A DNA stretch of 64,000 nt from an uncultured Acidobacteriaceae bacterium (lineage in GTDB: Bacteria > Acidobacteriota > Terriglobia > Terriglobales > Acidobacteriaceae), in the NCBI GenBank assembly GCA_903842065.1, contig CAIMKZ010000100.1, positions 124,001-188,000 on the forward strand, written 5' to 3'. This document shows, in pieces, positions 49,159 to 59,279 of the stretch (position 1 is the first letter of the stretch; every line of letters begins with the position of its first letter). Below the pieces are notes generated by a model. The model was not told where the DNA came from, did not search any database, and was given only the letters and a program-made list of their open reading frames with translations. Position numbers and translations under genes: made by a program.

Positions 49159-50208
49159 CTACTTTGGTGGAAGAGCCATCATCACGCCGCCGCCTGCACG
49201 CAGGTTGTTCTCGCCTCGCGGAAGCTTCATGCTTGAAGTCATGCCTAAATCGCGTTCATAGATTTCACCATAATTCCCCGTGGCCTCGATGACGCTGACC
49301 ACCCAATCATTCTCTAACTGCAATGTGGTGCCGATTTCGTGTGACCCGCCCAGTAGAAAGCGAAGCGTGGGATCTCCGCCTTCAGGTGACGCTGCGAGGG
49401 TACGCATCCGACCCGCATTCGCTTGCGTGACACCGCTTTCCTCGGCCTGGACCAAAGCCTCCATGACCCAATTCACAATCGCCGCCCACTGCGAATCATT
49501 ATCGAGAGTGGCAGAGGCTAAGGGGTCTTTCGAGATCCGGTCGGGCAGCAATCGCGAACGCTGTTTATGCTGTGCGAGAGCTGCGCGAAGCTGTGCAAGG
49601 CGCGTTTGGTCGCCGGCCAGGGCGCCACAGTTTCCTGTCGCGAATGCGGCCTGCATCTCGCCTTCTTCTTGAAATGGAAACGGAACGAAGCTGAGATGTT
49701 CGCGGGCAAACCAGGCGCGCACATTTTCTTCGACCGTAGTCTCGGCGATGAAGCAGATCTTTTTACCGGTCAACTGCCGCACGCGTGTTACCTGGCTGTT
49801 GGCGGGCAGAAGAAAACCCACGCCATCCCAGAGCACAGGCCGCGTGAATTGAATGTGCGTCCCGACGCTATGCGTAAAGTCGTCGGTGAGCGTGGCGATA
49901 AGGTCGACGTCGCCATTGGCGAGCGCCTGCATACTGGTGCGGTCGTCGGGAAAATGCATCATCGTGACCTGCGCATTCTTCCCAAGCACGGCTACGCCGA
50001 CTGCCCGGCACAGATCTGCGTCAAAGGCCTGCCGATTGCCATGATCGTCGGTGGTTGAATACTCTGCCTGTTCTGCGTCGATGCCGCAGCGCAAGACTCC
50101 GCTTGCTCGCACGTGCGCGAGCGTGTTTGACATATCGGCTCCGTGCACTTGGAAGCACAGGACAACGAACGCTAAGGGCAGAGTTTTGTAAATTAAGAAC
50201 CGTCGCAC
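49159..50208 (-). CDS. Amino-acid-type periplasmic solute-binding protein
   Basis: 349 residues with a signal peptide (LPLAFVVLCFQVHGA). GVLRCGIDAEQAEYSTTDDH, FDADLCRAVGVAVLGKNAQV, VDLIATLTDDFTHSVGTHIQ and FTRPVLWDGVGFLLP fit the AapJ/BztA-type L-amino-acid binding proteins of ABC importers; length fits too. No permease or ATPase gene is in the window. The start GTG at 50208 shares a base with the stop of the phosphoesterase gene (TAGTG); a TTG at 50220 is an alternative. Tight coupling to a phosphoesterase is unusual. Confidence 0.82.
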   Translation of the reverse strand: MRRFLIYKTLPLAFVVLCFQVHGADMSNTLAHVRASGVLRCGIDAEQAEYSTTDDHGNRQAFDADLCRAVGVAVLGKNAQVTMMHFPDDRTSMQALANGDVDLIATLTDDFTHSVGTHIQFTRPVLWDGVGFLLPANSQVTRVRQLTGKKICFIAETTVEENVRAWFAREHLSFVPFPFQEEGEMQAAFATGNCGALAGDQTRLAQLRAALAQHKQRSRLLPDRISKDPLASATLDNDSQWAAIVNWVMEALVQAEESGVTQANAGRMRTLAASPEGGDPTLRFLLGGSHEIGTTLQLENDWVVSVIEATGNYGEIYERDLGMTSSMKLPRGENNLRAGGGVMMALPPK

Positions 50209-52238
50209 TACGGCGTCCAATTGCCGGCTGCGGGAATGCCGGGCGTTGTGTCCGGACGCGGATTGAAGTCCGCAGGAACCGGGTTTGGAATGTTGCTGTC
50301 CGTAGGTGTGATTTGAAGTTGCTTGCAGCCGTTGCCGCCGTAGTGCGGAAAGCTGCCGATTTCCGCTTGCGAAATCTTCGCATACTCTGCGCTCAGAGGT
50401 GCGCGTTTACCCTGAAGCCGCAGCGTATCAAATGCGGAAAGCATGTCGCCCACGCCGGCTACTTTATCGTCTGCCGGCCCCAGGTTCGGCTGGCCATACT
50501 TTTCCGCGCCTATCTGGCGAGCGCGCTCCTCGTCGGGCAGATCGGCAAGCGGTATCAGTCCAAATAACTCATCGACGAACTTGATGATTGAGCTATGCTC
50601 CGTCGGCTCGTGCGAAACACTATGCGCTACAGAATACGGAGAGATGACAATGGCCGGTATGCGCGGTCCCTGCTCGAGGGGTATTCCAGCAGGGTCATAG
50701 GAGCGAATGCGCGGCTGCGCGTGGTCATACAGGCCGTCGGACTCGTCATACGCGATGATGATGGCGCTCTGGCTCCAGTAAGGGCTCGCAGCGATCGCGT
50801 TGATTTCCTGGGCGAGCAGTGCCTCGCTGATCTGGGAGTCCGAGTAGCCGGGATGGTCGTCATTCCCGAAAAAGACCTGCGCCAATTTCGGGTTCGGATC
50901 CATAGGTTTCCAGTTCTCGATGTTGCCGTAGCCGCCGCGAATGTAGAACACGCCGGAAGAAGGCAGCCGCTTTGCCTTGATATCGCTGAAGAAATCACTC
51001 AGGCCATGCATATGCGCGGCTGTCAGTGGATTGTTCGCAATATACCCGAAGTACTGGGGCGCATTGTGATGGGCCACGTACCCATCGTGCGACGCGTTTC
51101 CGGATACGTCGTTGTTCTCGTGATCGTAGCCTTGCTGGTACCAGCCCCAGTTAATGGCATGAACGCCGTGTCCAGCAATCTTATCGATGTCTTCCTGAAC
51201 GTCGGGAAGATCAAATTTTGGATCGAAGTCCGCCGCGGTCGTCTTCTTGATCTCGGTGCCCATGAAGGAAAGGGGCAGGGTCGCGAACGTAAGGTTCTTC
51301 GAAACGCCACTAAACGGCTTGGTCGCCTGAGGCTGGTGCAACCGATTCGGGATATCGATCGGCGATCCCCAGTAGGGTTGAGGATCGGAGACGACAGGCA
51401 CGGTGGCCGCGTTGCCCTGGCCGCCGGTTGCGCGAGCTTCCGGATGCAGCATCCACTGTGTCTCGCCGCCCTGGCCGGCGATCATGGCGATTGCGTTCGG
51501 CGTGGACGGCCCGATGATCGTATCCATGAAGTGATCGAACAGCGTAAAGCGATCCGCATAGCGCCATAGGAACGGCGCTGTATCGCAATCAACGTGACCC
51601 ATCACAAGCTCGCCAAATTGCTTGCGCTCAAGCGTAGGTACTTTGGAAGGCTTGCCGTCTGTCAGCGTTACGCCCTCTTCGGTCAGCGCATACTCGGTGT
51701 TCTGCGCCACTCCATTGGCGTCCAGAGCAATCTTCCGAGCCAATCCTGCATGCGAGTGGTTCACCGATGCAATGTCCGCAGGATAGATCTGAACCGTCTT
51801 GCCGTTGGCATCGACAATCGTAGTCGGAATCTTGAAGGGCGTAACTGTTCCCACGGTTCCGTCTGTGTTCACAATCTGCTGCGTAAATCCAGCCACCTGG
51901 GTCGGAGAATAAGGGCCGTTGGGCCCGGCGTAGAGACCGTCTGCGCCCGGATAGCCCGCAAAGTAAAAGTCGAATGACCGGTTCTCCTGAAAAAGCACAA
52001 AAACGTACTTGATGCGTCTGCGAAGCAAACGCAGCTTCTCTGCCTGCGAAACGGAAGGCTCCTCTTTCTGTTCGATCACCTGCGCCTGCACTGCTGCGCT
52101 CGAAGGCGGCGGTATGGTCACATCGGGCGCACCGGTTGAGGCTGGCGCCTCATTTTGTTGTGCCATGCAAATGCTCAGGGAAATCGCACAAAAGGAAAGA
52201 ACGAGCGCATTGTGTTTCAAATGATTCTTAGTCGTCAT
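50208..52238 (-). CDS. Secreted phosphoesterase (phospholipase C/acid phosphatase family)
   Basis: 676 residues with a signal peptide (LVLSFCAISLSICMAQ). The phosphoesterase domain shows FVLFQENRSFDFYFAGYPGA (metal-binding ENRSFD), GHVDCDTAPFLW, FTLFDHFMDTIIGPSTPNAI and IIAYDESDGLYDH (metal-binding DESDG). It hydrolyses phosphate esters or phospholipids outside the cell; the true substrate is unknown. The start at ATG 52238 gives the normal signal peptide. Overlaps the solute-binding gene downstream. Confidence 0.87.
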   Translation of the reverse strand: MTTKNHLKHNALVLSFCAISLSICMAQQNEAPASTGAPDVTIPPPSSAAVQAQVIEQKEEPSVSQAEKLRLLRRRIKYVFVLFQENRSFDFYFAGYPGADGLYAGPNGPYSPTQVAGFTQQIVNTDGTVGTVTPFKIPTTIVDANGKTVQIYPADIASVNHSHAGLARKIALDANGVAQNTEYALTEEGVTLTDGKPSKVPTLERKQFGELVMGHVDCDTAPFLWRYADRFTLFDHFMDTIIGPSTPNAIAMIAGQGGETQWMLHPEARATGGQGNAATVPVVSDPQPYWGSPIDIPNRLHQPQATKPFSGVSKNLTFATLPLSFMGTEIKKTTAADFDPKFDLPDVQEDIDKIAGHGVHAINWGWYQQGYDHENNDVSGNASHDGYVAHHNAPQYFGYIANNPLTAAHMHGLSDFFSDIKAKRLPSSGVFYIRGGYGNIENWKPMDPNPKLAQVFFGNDDHPGYSDSQISEALLAQEINAIAASPYWSQSAIIIAYDESDGLYDHAQPRIRSYDPAGIPLEQGPRIPAIVISPYSVAHSVSHEPTEHSSIIKFVDELFGLIPLADLPDEERARQIGAEKYGQPNLGPADDKVAGVGDMLSAFDTLRLQGKRAPLSAEYAKISQAEIGSFPHYGGNGCKQLQITPTDSNIPNPVPADFNPRPDTTPGIPAAGNWTP

Positions 52239-52247
52239 GTCGGTGGA

Positions 52248-52277
52248 ATTATATAAGAGTGCTTTCTGTGAAGTCAT
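52248..52277 (-). promoter_or_regulatory. Promoter of the phosphoesterase gene
   Basis: On the minus strand ATGACT (52277-52272), 18 bases, TATAAT (52253-52248). The -10 box ends nine bases before the ATG, so the transcript would be leaderless or nearly so. Confidence 0.45.
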
Positions 52278-52280
52278 TAT

Positions 52281-52813
52281 GCATTCAGACGAGCATTGGC
52301 CAAAACCCTGCACAAGGCCGAAAGCCTGCCATTGTCATCAAGGGTATTCTTCACCACGGGTCTCAGTGAGCACATAATCGCCGATGCGCTCATCGAAAGC
52401 AGATCAGTCTCGGAAAGTCGGTTAGGCTACCTCATTAGCGAGAGGGCGAGAAAATCAGCCAATTCACCCCCACTTGCCGATAATTTTCAACTTCCGTGTA
52501 TCCTGAAACTATTCACCGACTCCACTCAACCGAGGCCGCAACATCTGGAAACGCTAAGTCATCTGGAATCTGCACTTACGTGGCGTAAAATAGGTAAACT
52601 GTTTATTTTCATACTCTTACGTAATTATTCGACAAATATCAATGCGCCTCATAAAGCCCTTGTATTCATAATCTTGCACAGCCGGCCTCGCCATCTACCC
52701 GGAAATCCCAGCCCGCGGCCATTTACTTATCTATAAATACACACGCCCGCATCCGGTTACTTTCCAGTCCCTCTACCCGGGGTCTACCGGCGGCTGCGCT
52801 GGGGATTGCGGCG
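52281..52813. other. Gene-free A+T-rich gap
   Basis: Contains a plus-strand open frame (52296-52736) without a ribosome binding site or recognisable domain. No repeats of the families above and no clear terminator. It separates the end of the polysaccharide cluster from the phosphoesterase promoter. Confidence 0.4.
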
Positions 52814-53815
52814 CTACTCCGCGTAGCGTCTCCGATGCCACTCCCACGCAGTCCGGATGATCGAGTCCAGGTCTGTGTAGCGTGGCTGCCAGCCGAGCAA
52901 ACTCCTCGCTTGATCTGCGCTGGCGACCAGAACGGCCGGGTCGCCGGCTCTGCGTGGCTGCACCTCGACCGGAATCGCATGGCGGGTAATTCTGCGTACT
53001 GCTTCCACTATCTCCAGCACGCTGAATCCACGGCCGTTGCCCAGGTTGCAGACGATGCGCTCGTGTTTGTCCAGTGCCGCAAGCGCGGCAATATGCGCGG
53101 TAGCAAGATCGGTTACGTGTATGTAATCGCGGACGCAGGTACCGTCCGGGGTCGGGTAGTCGTTGCCAAAGATGCGGATCGAAGGCCGCCTGCCGATAGC
53201 TACGTCGAGCACCAGTGGAATCAGGTGCGTCTCCGGATCGTGCGCCTCGCCGCGCACAACGCCGCTCGCGTCCTCAGATGCGCCTGCCACGTTAAAGTAA
53301 CGCAGCGATGCATAGCGCAGTCCATGAATCCGATTCATCCACTCGAGCGTCTGTTCCACCATCACCTTGGTAGCGCCATAAACATTGGTGGGCTCCAGCC
53401 GCGCATCCTCGCGAATCGGAATCTCTTCTGGATTGCCATACACCGCCGCCGTCGATGAGAATACGATCCGCCTCGGCCCGGCATTCACCATTGCCTGAAG
53501 CAGGGATACACTCCCGCAGGTGTTGTTCTCAAAGTAGATCTCAGGCCGCTTCATCGAGTCGCCCACTTCGATGAGCGCCGCAAAGTGAAGCACGCAGTCG
53601 AATGGATCGCCTGCGCTGCGCGCCGCTTCAAAGATCCTCTCCAGCAGCGGCCGATCCTGCACGCTGCCTTCGATCACCTCGATACCCGGTGGCAGATATT
53701 TACGGCTGCTGTGGCAGAAGTTGTCCAGTATCACTGGCCTGTGGCCCAGACCGGCAAGCTGAGCAGCGACTGTTCCGCCGATATACCCCGCACCGCCCGT
53801 GACCAGCGCCTTCAT
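52814..53815 (-). CDS. galE: UDP-glucose 4-epimerase GalE
   Basis: 333 residues of the extended short-chain dehydrogenase family. NAD motif TGGAGYIGG (6-14), catalytic SSTAAVYG and YGATKVMVEQ (YxxxK), GEAHDPETHLIPLVLDVAIG and PTPDGTCVRDYIHVTDLATA. Interconverts UDP-glucose and UDP-galactose, supplying the polysaccharide cluster, of which it is the last gene. Confidence 0.93.
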   Translation of the reverse strand: MKALVTGGAGYIGGTVAAQLAGLGHRPVILDNFCHSSRKYLPPGIEVIEGSVQDRPLLERIFEAARSAGDPFDCVLHFAALIEVGDSMKRPEIYFENNTCGSVSLLQAMVNAGPRRIVFSSTAAVYGNPEEIPIREDARLEPTNVYGATKVMVEQTLEWMNRIHGLRYASLRYFNVAGASEDASGVVRGEAHDPETHLIPLVLDVAIGRRPSIRIFGNDYPTPDGTCVRDYIHVTDLATAHIAALAALDKHERIVCNLGNGRGFSVLEIVEAVRRITRHAIPVEVQPRRAGDPAVLVASADQARSLLGWQPRYTDLDSIIRTAWEWHRRRYAE

Positions 53816-54006
53816 GCCTTGGCTATTCCTCTCGGTGGAGCAGATTCACTCTCCGCACTATATACAGAAACAAAGGGACCCGTAAAGCAGGCCTTGCGCT
53901 CAGACTCCAGATGCATTCATTCTGTGAGGAATCATATTGCATAGAGATGCGCTATGCATTTCTGCCCTGTGCCGCGCCGCTTTGCTTCAACTCTCTCTTG
54001 ATTATC

Positions 54007-55101
54007 TTAGCTGCCTGCCACAATCAGCGATTTGTACACGCGAAGAGTCTTCTCCTGCATCGCTTCCACTGTAAACTCCTGCAAATAGCGCTCTCTGCCG
54101 GCTCTCCCCATGCGCGCGCGCAGTTCGCTGTCTAGCAACAGCGTTTCAACCGCGCTTCGAAATTGCTGCGTGTCGCCATGTTCGCTCAATATGCCGGTAA
54201 TCCCATCTGCAATGACCTCGGGCAGCGCTCCCGTGTTCGTTGCAACTACCGGCAATGCGGCTCTCATGGCTTCCAGAACGCTCAAGCCAAAAGCTTCATA
54301 CCCAGACGCATGAACCAGCATTGCGCTTTCCGACAGTATCTCCGGAATATCCGTCCTGCTGCCGCAGAAAGTCACACGATCGGTCATTCCAAGTTCGCCG
54401 CATCGCTTCATCGCATCTGCCATCTTTGGACCCTCACCCACAAACAGCAATCTGTAATCCCCTGCGATTCCTGCAAACGCGGATAATACAAACTCCTGCT
54501 CCTTGGGCGGAGCAAATCTGGCAATCATGACTGCCTGAAGTGCGTCTCCGTTTATCCGGCTTTCATTTGCGATTCTGTCCGGACACCCGTGGAGAATTAC
54601 CTCGCACCGGCAGATTCGCCCGACCAGAAATTTCTTTGCAATCCGCTTTTCCTCAGCGGACGCACAGATCGCCACGCTGGTCAGCGGCGCTAACGCAAAC
54701 TCTACGATTGCCGCGAGTGCGCGAAGCAGCCTGCCGCTCCGGGGAGAGAATGCCCAGCCATGTGGCGAGTACACGCACGGTATCCGCAGCGTACCGCAGA
54801 CTATCCGCGCAACAACCCCTGCCTTGGCGGTGTGCGCGTGTACCAAGTTCGGCTGAAGCGACTTCACCAGGGCGCGAAATCCCAGCAGACACCGAAAATC
54901 TTGAAGGGGATTGATCCGTCTCAACAGCTCCGGAAGCACATAGCATTCGATGCCCTTCTTCCGCGCCTCATCCAGCAGCCAGCCCTCACTGCCGCCGCAG
55001 ACAATATGTCGCAGGCCCTCATCGCGCGCACCTAGAAGATCCAGGAGATTCGACTGCGCTCCTCCCAATTCCGTCTTCGTGATGAAGTGCAGCACCAGCA
55101 T
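54007..55101 (-). CDS. GT4-type glycosyltransferase
   Basis: 364 residues, GT-B fold. N-terminal MLVLHFITKTELGGAQSNLL and NLVHAHTAKAGVVARIV are the acceptor domain; the C-terminal domain has MLVHASGYEAFGLSVLEAMR (E-x7-E) for nucleotide-sugar binding. Transfers a sugar during repeat-unit assembly on the inner membrane; the sugar is unknown. 191 bases before galE. Confidence 0.9.
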   Translation of the reverse strand: MLVLHFITKTELGGAQSNLLDLLGARDEGLRHIVCGGSEGWLLDEARKKGIECYVLPELLRRINPLQDFRCLLGFRALVKSLQPNLVHAHTAKAGVVARIVCGTLRIPCVYSPHGWAFSPRSGRLLRALAAIVEFALAPLTSVAICASAEEKRIAKKFLVGRICRCEVILHGCPDRIANESRINGDALQAVMIARFAPPKEQEFVLSAFAGIAGDYRLLFVGEGPKMADAMKRCGELGMTDRVTFCGSRTDIPEILSESAMLVHASGYEAFGLSVLEAMRAALPVVATNTGALPEVIADGITGILSEHGDTQQFRSAVETLLLDSELRARMGRAGRERYLQEFTVEAMQEKTLRVYKSLIVAGS

Positions 55102-55220
55102 GTTGAGCTCCTGAATCCGGCCGCAATTCGAACCGTCGTCGCATACGCCGAATGTTCCTGCTCAAATCTGCCAGGTACATCTCGTAGTCGCCTGTTCGAT
55201 CTAGAATAATGGATGCTATC

Positions 55221-56327
55221 TCAGGCGGAGGCTTCTTCCTTCAGGATAGCTTCTATCTGACCTGCGGCTCGATCCCAGGTAAAGTCTCGCCCTCGTATCA
55301 ATCCGTCGTCCACATGCTGCTGCCGCAGCTCGGGGTTGTCATGCAGGGCACGCATCGCTTCGGCTATCTCTCGCACGTTGTATGGATCAACCACAACCGC
55401 TTCTCCGCTCATTTGGGACAATACTCCTACATTTCGCGACGTGATCACCGCCGTGCCGCAAGCCATCGCTTCGACTATCGGCAATCCAAACCCCTCGTGC
55501 AGCGAAGGAAAAACCAGCGCGATCGCGCCTCCGTACAGCGATGGAAGAATGGCGTCAGGCACATCGCGCAGCGTAACGGCGCGAGACGGCAGTTCCTTGA
55601 GTTCCGACTTCCGCGCAATTGCGAGCGGTCCCCGCGTAACAATCGCAAGCACTGCATCCGGCATAAGCGAACTGCACGCCTCCCACGCCGCCAATATACG
55701 CTGAAAGTTCTTCCGCGGAGCGTCTGCGCCCACACAGAGAAAGTAGTTGCCCGGGGCAAGACCAAACCCAGCCAGTTCCCGCTCCACCTGAGGCTTCGGT
55801 CGCGGTACGAAAATTTCGCTTATCCCTTCGCTGGCCGTCGTCACTTTGTCTTCGGGAATATTCAGATGCGAACAGATTTCGCTGCGCGTCTGGTTCGATA
55901 CCGCAATGATGCGACGTACGCGACGCAGCAGCTTTGGCAGAACCAGCCTGTACCACCATGCAAAGCGCAAGCTGTACCACTCCGGATGCACAAGATGCGC
56001 CACGTCGTGGATGGTTACAACCTGGTTGCGATGCATCACTGGACCGATTCCGGAGGGTGACCACAACAAGTCGGATGAAGCAAGCTGCCCTGGAAGTCTC
56101 ATCTGCTCCCAGTAGTGCCCACCCCGGCCATTTGCAATGCGCGGCACAACCTCAACATCCAGATCGGGATACTCGGGGCGCGGGTTGTTCGGTGACAGAA
56201 CGCGGCAGTGGGCAAGACGCCGCGTGATCTCGTATCCATACCGCTGAACGCCTGTGAGCGGCTGAGTACAAAACCGAGCATTGATTGCGATCGTCAAATT
56301 CACTCCCTCGCGCGTATGAAGGATCAT
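55221..56327 (-). CDS. GT4-type glycosyltransferase
   Basis: 368 residues: INARFCTQPLTGVQRYGYEI, YFLCVGADAPRKNFQRILAA and LVFPSLHEGFGLPIVEAMAC (E-x7-E) define a GT4 family member similar to mannosyltransferases. No export signal. The ATG at 56327 was taken; a GTG at 56303 is possible. Confidence 0.9.
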   Translation of the reverse strand: MILHTREGVNLTIAINARFCTQPLTGVQRYGYEITRRLAHCRVLSPNNPRPEYPDLDVEVVPRIANGRGGHYWEQMRLPGQLASSDLLWSPSGIGPVMHRNQVVTIHDVAHLVHPEWYSLRFAWWYRLVLPKLLRRVRRIIAVSNQTRSEICSHLNIPEDKVTTASEGISEIFVPRPKPQVERELAGFGLAPGNYFLCVGADAPRKNFQRILAAWEACSSLMPDAVLAIVTRGPLAIARKSELKELPSRAVTLRDVPDAILPSLYGGAIALVFPSLHEGFGLPIVEAMACGTAVITSRNVGVLSQMSGEAVVVDPYNVREIAEAMRALHDNPELRQQHVDDGLIRGRDFTWDRAAGQIEAILKEEASA

Positions 56328-56414
56328 GCGCCTTGTCCCGCGGTCATTCTCCCGGTACCACTCTGTTGTCGGGTCACATAGGCCTGCGAAAACACCCGCG
56401 CCAAACAGTGTTGC

Positions 56415-57938
56415 CTAAGCCTGCCGCTTGGAATATCTAGCTGGGAAAATCAGCGAGAGGATCTCCGTGCGGTCGTCTCGCGTCATTCCTGTGCTCCAGA
56501 ACAACGCCAGGAAGAGAGCGCCGCAGAACGCGCAAAATCCAAATACACTATACAGCGAGTGCGGCGGCCATGCGCGTGTAACCAGCAACAGAAGCAGGCT
56601 AGCTACGATCGCCTGAGGATAGGTCGGAAGGATGATTTCTGTCAGGATGTCGCGCGCCGTTACGTCGAAGCTGCGAATCATGAGGCGCATGTACGGAACA
56701 ATGGCCACCAGGTTGCCAACGATGGTTCCGAATATGACGCCAGACACCCCGATATATCGCACCAGAATGCACGAGAGCGTTAAGTTGATGCTGACTGATA
56801 CGATCTGAATGCGTACGATCGCTTTAGTCTGTTTTACTCCGATAAGCATGTTCCAGCCGACTGCGGTTAGACCCCAGAAAGACAAGTAGCAGAGGAACAG
56901 CCGCGCATAATATGCCGAATGTACGTAACTGCTTGACACCCAGTACTGGATAAAGGCGGGCGCCAGAACAAACAACGCTCCAATCACAGGCAGTGTCAAG
57001 GCAAGCGCATATTTTGTCCCGCGAAGAAATAACTTCCGGATTCTTTCATGTTCGCTCTTTGCATGTGCCGCCGATGCTGCCGGAATAACAACTGTCCCCG
57101 CCAGGCCCATAACCATCAGAACAAGGTTGTGGATCCTATTGCTGATATCGTAATCGGTGACCAATGCCGTCGCCAGCACCGTTGCGATGATCATCTTATC
57201 CATGTTGTTGTAGACAATGCCATTGATCCGGACGATCAGAAGGTCTTTTGTCATGCCGATGACGCTCTTCATCTGCTCCCGCTGAACCGAACGGACAAGC
57301 CGCCACTCGCTTACCTGCTGCCGGGCAAAGAACAGCAGCACCGAGCTGTAGATCACGGTCACCGCAAGCGCAAGGATCGACAGCGTGATTACCGTTCCGC
57401 CTCTGAGGATTGCAATCGCGAAGGCGCCCGCCAGAACTGCGGCTTTCAGAAATTCCATCGCGGCCAGGATGTCGTATCTCTGCACTCCGCCAAGAATTCC
57501 ATCGAAGCATAGCCCCGGCATTTCAAAAAGCACCTGAACGGCCATGATGTCCAGTATGATGACCGCGACACTGGCATGTTCCGGTGAGATCACGAACCAT
57601 TTTGTAAACCAGAAATGCGATACGGCCACAAGGCCAATCGCGCCAACTACACCCATGCTTGTATATAGATATAACGTCGAGCTAATCACTTCATTCATCT
57701 CGCGCCACTTCTTCAGCGCGTGGAACTCCGCCACGTGCTTCACAAGTGCGGCCTGCATGCCGAGCGAGAGAAGAGACATCGTGCCCGATACGCTAAATGA
57801 CAAGATCAGCACCCAAAGGCCGTACACCTCTTTGCCCAGATGCAGAACCAGAAATGGCGTCAGTAGAAAATTGACCGCCGCCCGGATCACCGTGGCCACG
57901 CCATTCGAGACTGTATTTCGTACTAAAACCTTAAGCAT
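56415..57938 (-). CDS. Wzx-type oligosaccharide flippase
   Basis: 507 residues, about 12-14 membrane helices: NGVATVIRAAVNFLLTPFLV, GTMSLLSLGMQAALVKHVAE, FWGLTAVGWNMLIGVKQTKA. MATE-like polysaccharide transporter family; moves lipid-linked repeat units across the membrane. Its position between transferases and the polymerase supports the call. Confidence 0.88.
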   Translation of the reverse strand: MLKVLVRNTVSNGVATVIRAAVNFLLTPFLVLHLGKEVYGLWVLILSFSVSGTMSLLSLGMQAALVKHVAEFHALKKWREMNEVISSTLYLYTSMGVVGAIGLVAVSHFWFTKWFVISPEHASVAVIILDIMAVQVLFEMPGLCFDGILGGVQRYDILAAMEFLKAAVLAGAFAIAILRGGTVITLSILALAVTVIYSSVLLFFARQQVSEWRLVRSVQREQMKSVIGMTKDLLIVRINGIVYNNMDKMIIATVLATALVTDYDISNRIHNLVLMVMGLAGTVVIPAASAAHAKSEHERIRKLFLRGTKYALALTLPVIGALFVLAPAFIQYWVSSSYVHSAYYARLFLCYLSFWGLTAVGWNMLIGVKQTKAIVRIQIVSVSINLTLSCILVRYIGVSGVIFGTIVGNLVAIVPYMRLMIRSFDVTARDILTEIILPTYPQAIVASLLLLLVTRAWPPHSLYSVFGFCAFCGALFLALFWSTGMTRDDRTEILSLIFPARYSKRQA

Positions 57939-57946
57939 ATCTAACT

Positions 57947-59221
57947 TTATTCCCCGCGTTTCAACAGTTGTTTTAATCCCGGCTTGATCTGGCGCAGTAG
58001 TTCCAGCCCCAATACCCTTACGGGATGATAGATTTTCTGGCCCTCAAACGGTATCAGCTGATCGCTTCCGAACTGGCTCTTGTATTTACCTATGTTATAT
58101 TCCTTCCGGGAAGGGCCGGGAGCCGCATAGAAGTAACCTACCTCAAACCACTTCGCGCCATTCGCTCGGGCTTCGCGCATTGCTTCCCACAGTAGGATGT
58201 TATTCGGCCGCAACTTTAGTGAGGCAAACTCCGAGCAGCCGGCCCAATAGAAGGCCGCATCTTTGAATACATGGATGATTACTGCGGCAATTCGCTTCTC
58301 TTGATGCAAGGCAAACAAGACCTTCATCGCCCCGATGCCGTGAAAGTGGTCCCACATGGCAGTGAAGTAATCGAGTTCGTGCGCATCCGAGCCTGTCCGG
58401 TTCCACGTCGACGAGTGCAGCGCAACAAAGTCGTTCAGGTCCTCGCGCTTTTCCGCAACCTCCACAGTAATGCCGAAGCGACTCGCCTGTCGAATTGCAG
58501 CCCGGCAGTCGCCGTCCATCTCTCTCAGTATCTGTTCGTCGCTCTTGCTCAGGCAAATCACCCGGCTGAAGGGCTGACTGATGTTGAGCGGATTCAGGCT
58601 CAGCGGCCCGACCAGGCCCGACTTGAAAAGCGGATTCACGTCTGTCCGCTGGCCAGGTTGATAGGCTGGCGCCATGTTGGTGAGCCGAACTTGCAGCAAG
58701 TCGATTTTCTCGCTCTGCGCCATTGCGTCCGCTTCCAGAAACAGCTGTTTCCAGACCGACTCGCGGAGTTTGGCGGGGAGTCCGCCTGCAATAACAGGCC
58801 CGGAAAGCCCCGTGTACAGCCTCCGGATGCGCCCCGCCTTGAATTTGCCCATATCTTGGCGGTACAGCGGGAACAGCCCTATCAGCTTTCTGTCCTGGCC
58901 ACGCAGCCCGAATGAAACCGATTGAGACCCCGTATAGCCAGCGTATTGTATCCACGCCGAAGTCTGGTAAAGCCACCCTTCAGGGGATTGCTCGACTACG
59001 TTGTCCCACTCTTCGTTCGGAATCTCATCAAACGGCACGACGAAAAACGGCCCGGCTGGTTTGCCTTTCCGCGTGGGATCCTGCTCCTGAGCGGGTCTGG
59101 ACGACTCAGGCGGTACACTTTCGATCTGCTCTCGAGTCTCGTTTCCCGCTTCGCCCATTGCCGCTTCTTCCCCCAGGTCTGCATCAACGGCCCGTTCGGG
59201 GGCGCCGTTGTCCAGACTCAT
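57947..59221 (-). CDS. FemAB/GNAT-fold aminoacyl- or acyltransferase-like protein
   Basis: 424 residues. After an acidic, disordered N-terminus of about 70 residues, the core PNEEWDNVVEQSPEGWLYQT, RRLYTGLSGPVIAGGLPAKL and LHQEKRIAAVIIHVFKDAAF, plus YWAGCSEFASLKLRPNNILL, matches the double GNAT domain of FemAB-like proteins, often found in exopolysaccharide loci. I start at ATG 59221 because GGAG lies six bases upstream; starts at 59233 and 59266 are weaker. Substrate unknown. Confidence 0.83.
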   Translation of the reverse strand: MSLDNGAPERAVDADLGEEAAMGEAGNETREQIESVPPESSRPAQEQDPTRKGKPAGPFFVVPFDEIPNEEWDNVVEQSPEGWLYQTSAWIQYAGYTGSQSVSFGLRGQDRKLIGLFPLYRQDMGKFKAGRIRRLYTGLSGPVIAGGLPAKLRESVWKQLFLEADAMAQSEKIDLLQVRLTNMAPAYQPGQRTDVNPLFKSGLVGPLSLNPLNISQPFSRVICLSKSDEQILREMDGDCRAAIRQASRFGITVEVAEKREDLNDFVALHSSTWNRTGSDAHELDYFTAMWDHFHGIGAMKVLFALHQEKRIAAVIIHVFKDAAFYWAGCSEFASLKLRPNNILLWEAMREARANGAKWFEVGYFYAAPGPSRKEYNIGKYKSQFGSDQLIPFEGQKIYHPVRVLGLELLRQIKPGLKQLLKRGE

Positions 59222-59279
59222 TTGAAACTCCATCCGCAAGCTGCTCCACCAGGAGCTTTTGCCCACTATCTCTTAGCCA

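Noticed and set aside
52296..52736. 146-codon plus-strand open frame
   Set aside because: No ribosome binding site, no domain, unusual composition, and it overlaps the likely promoter region of the phosphoesterase gene.
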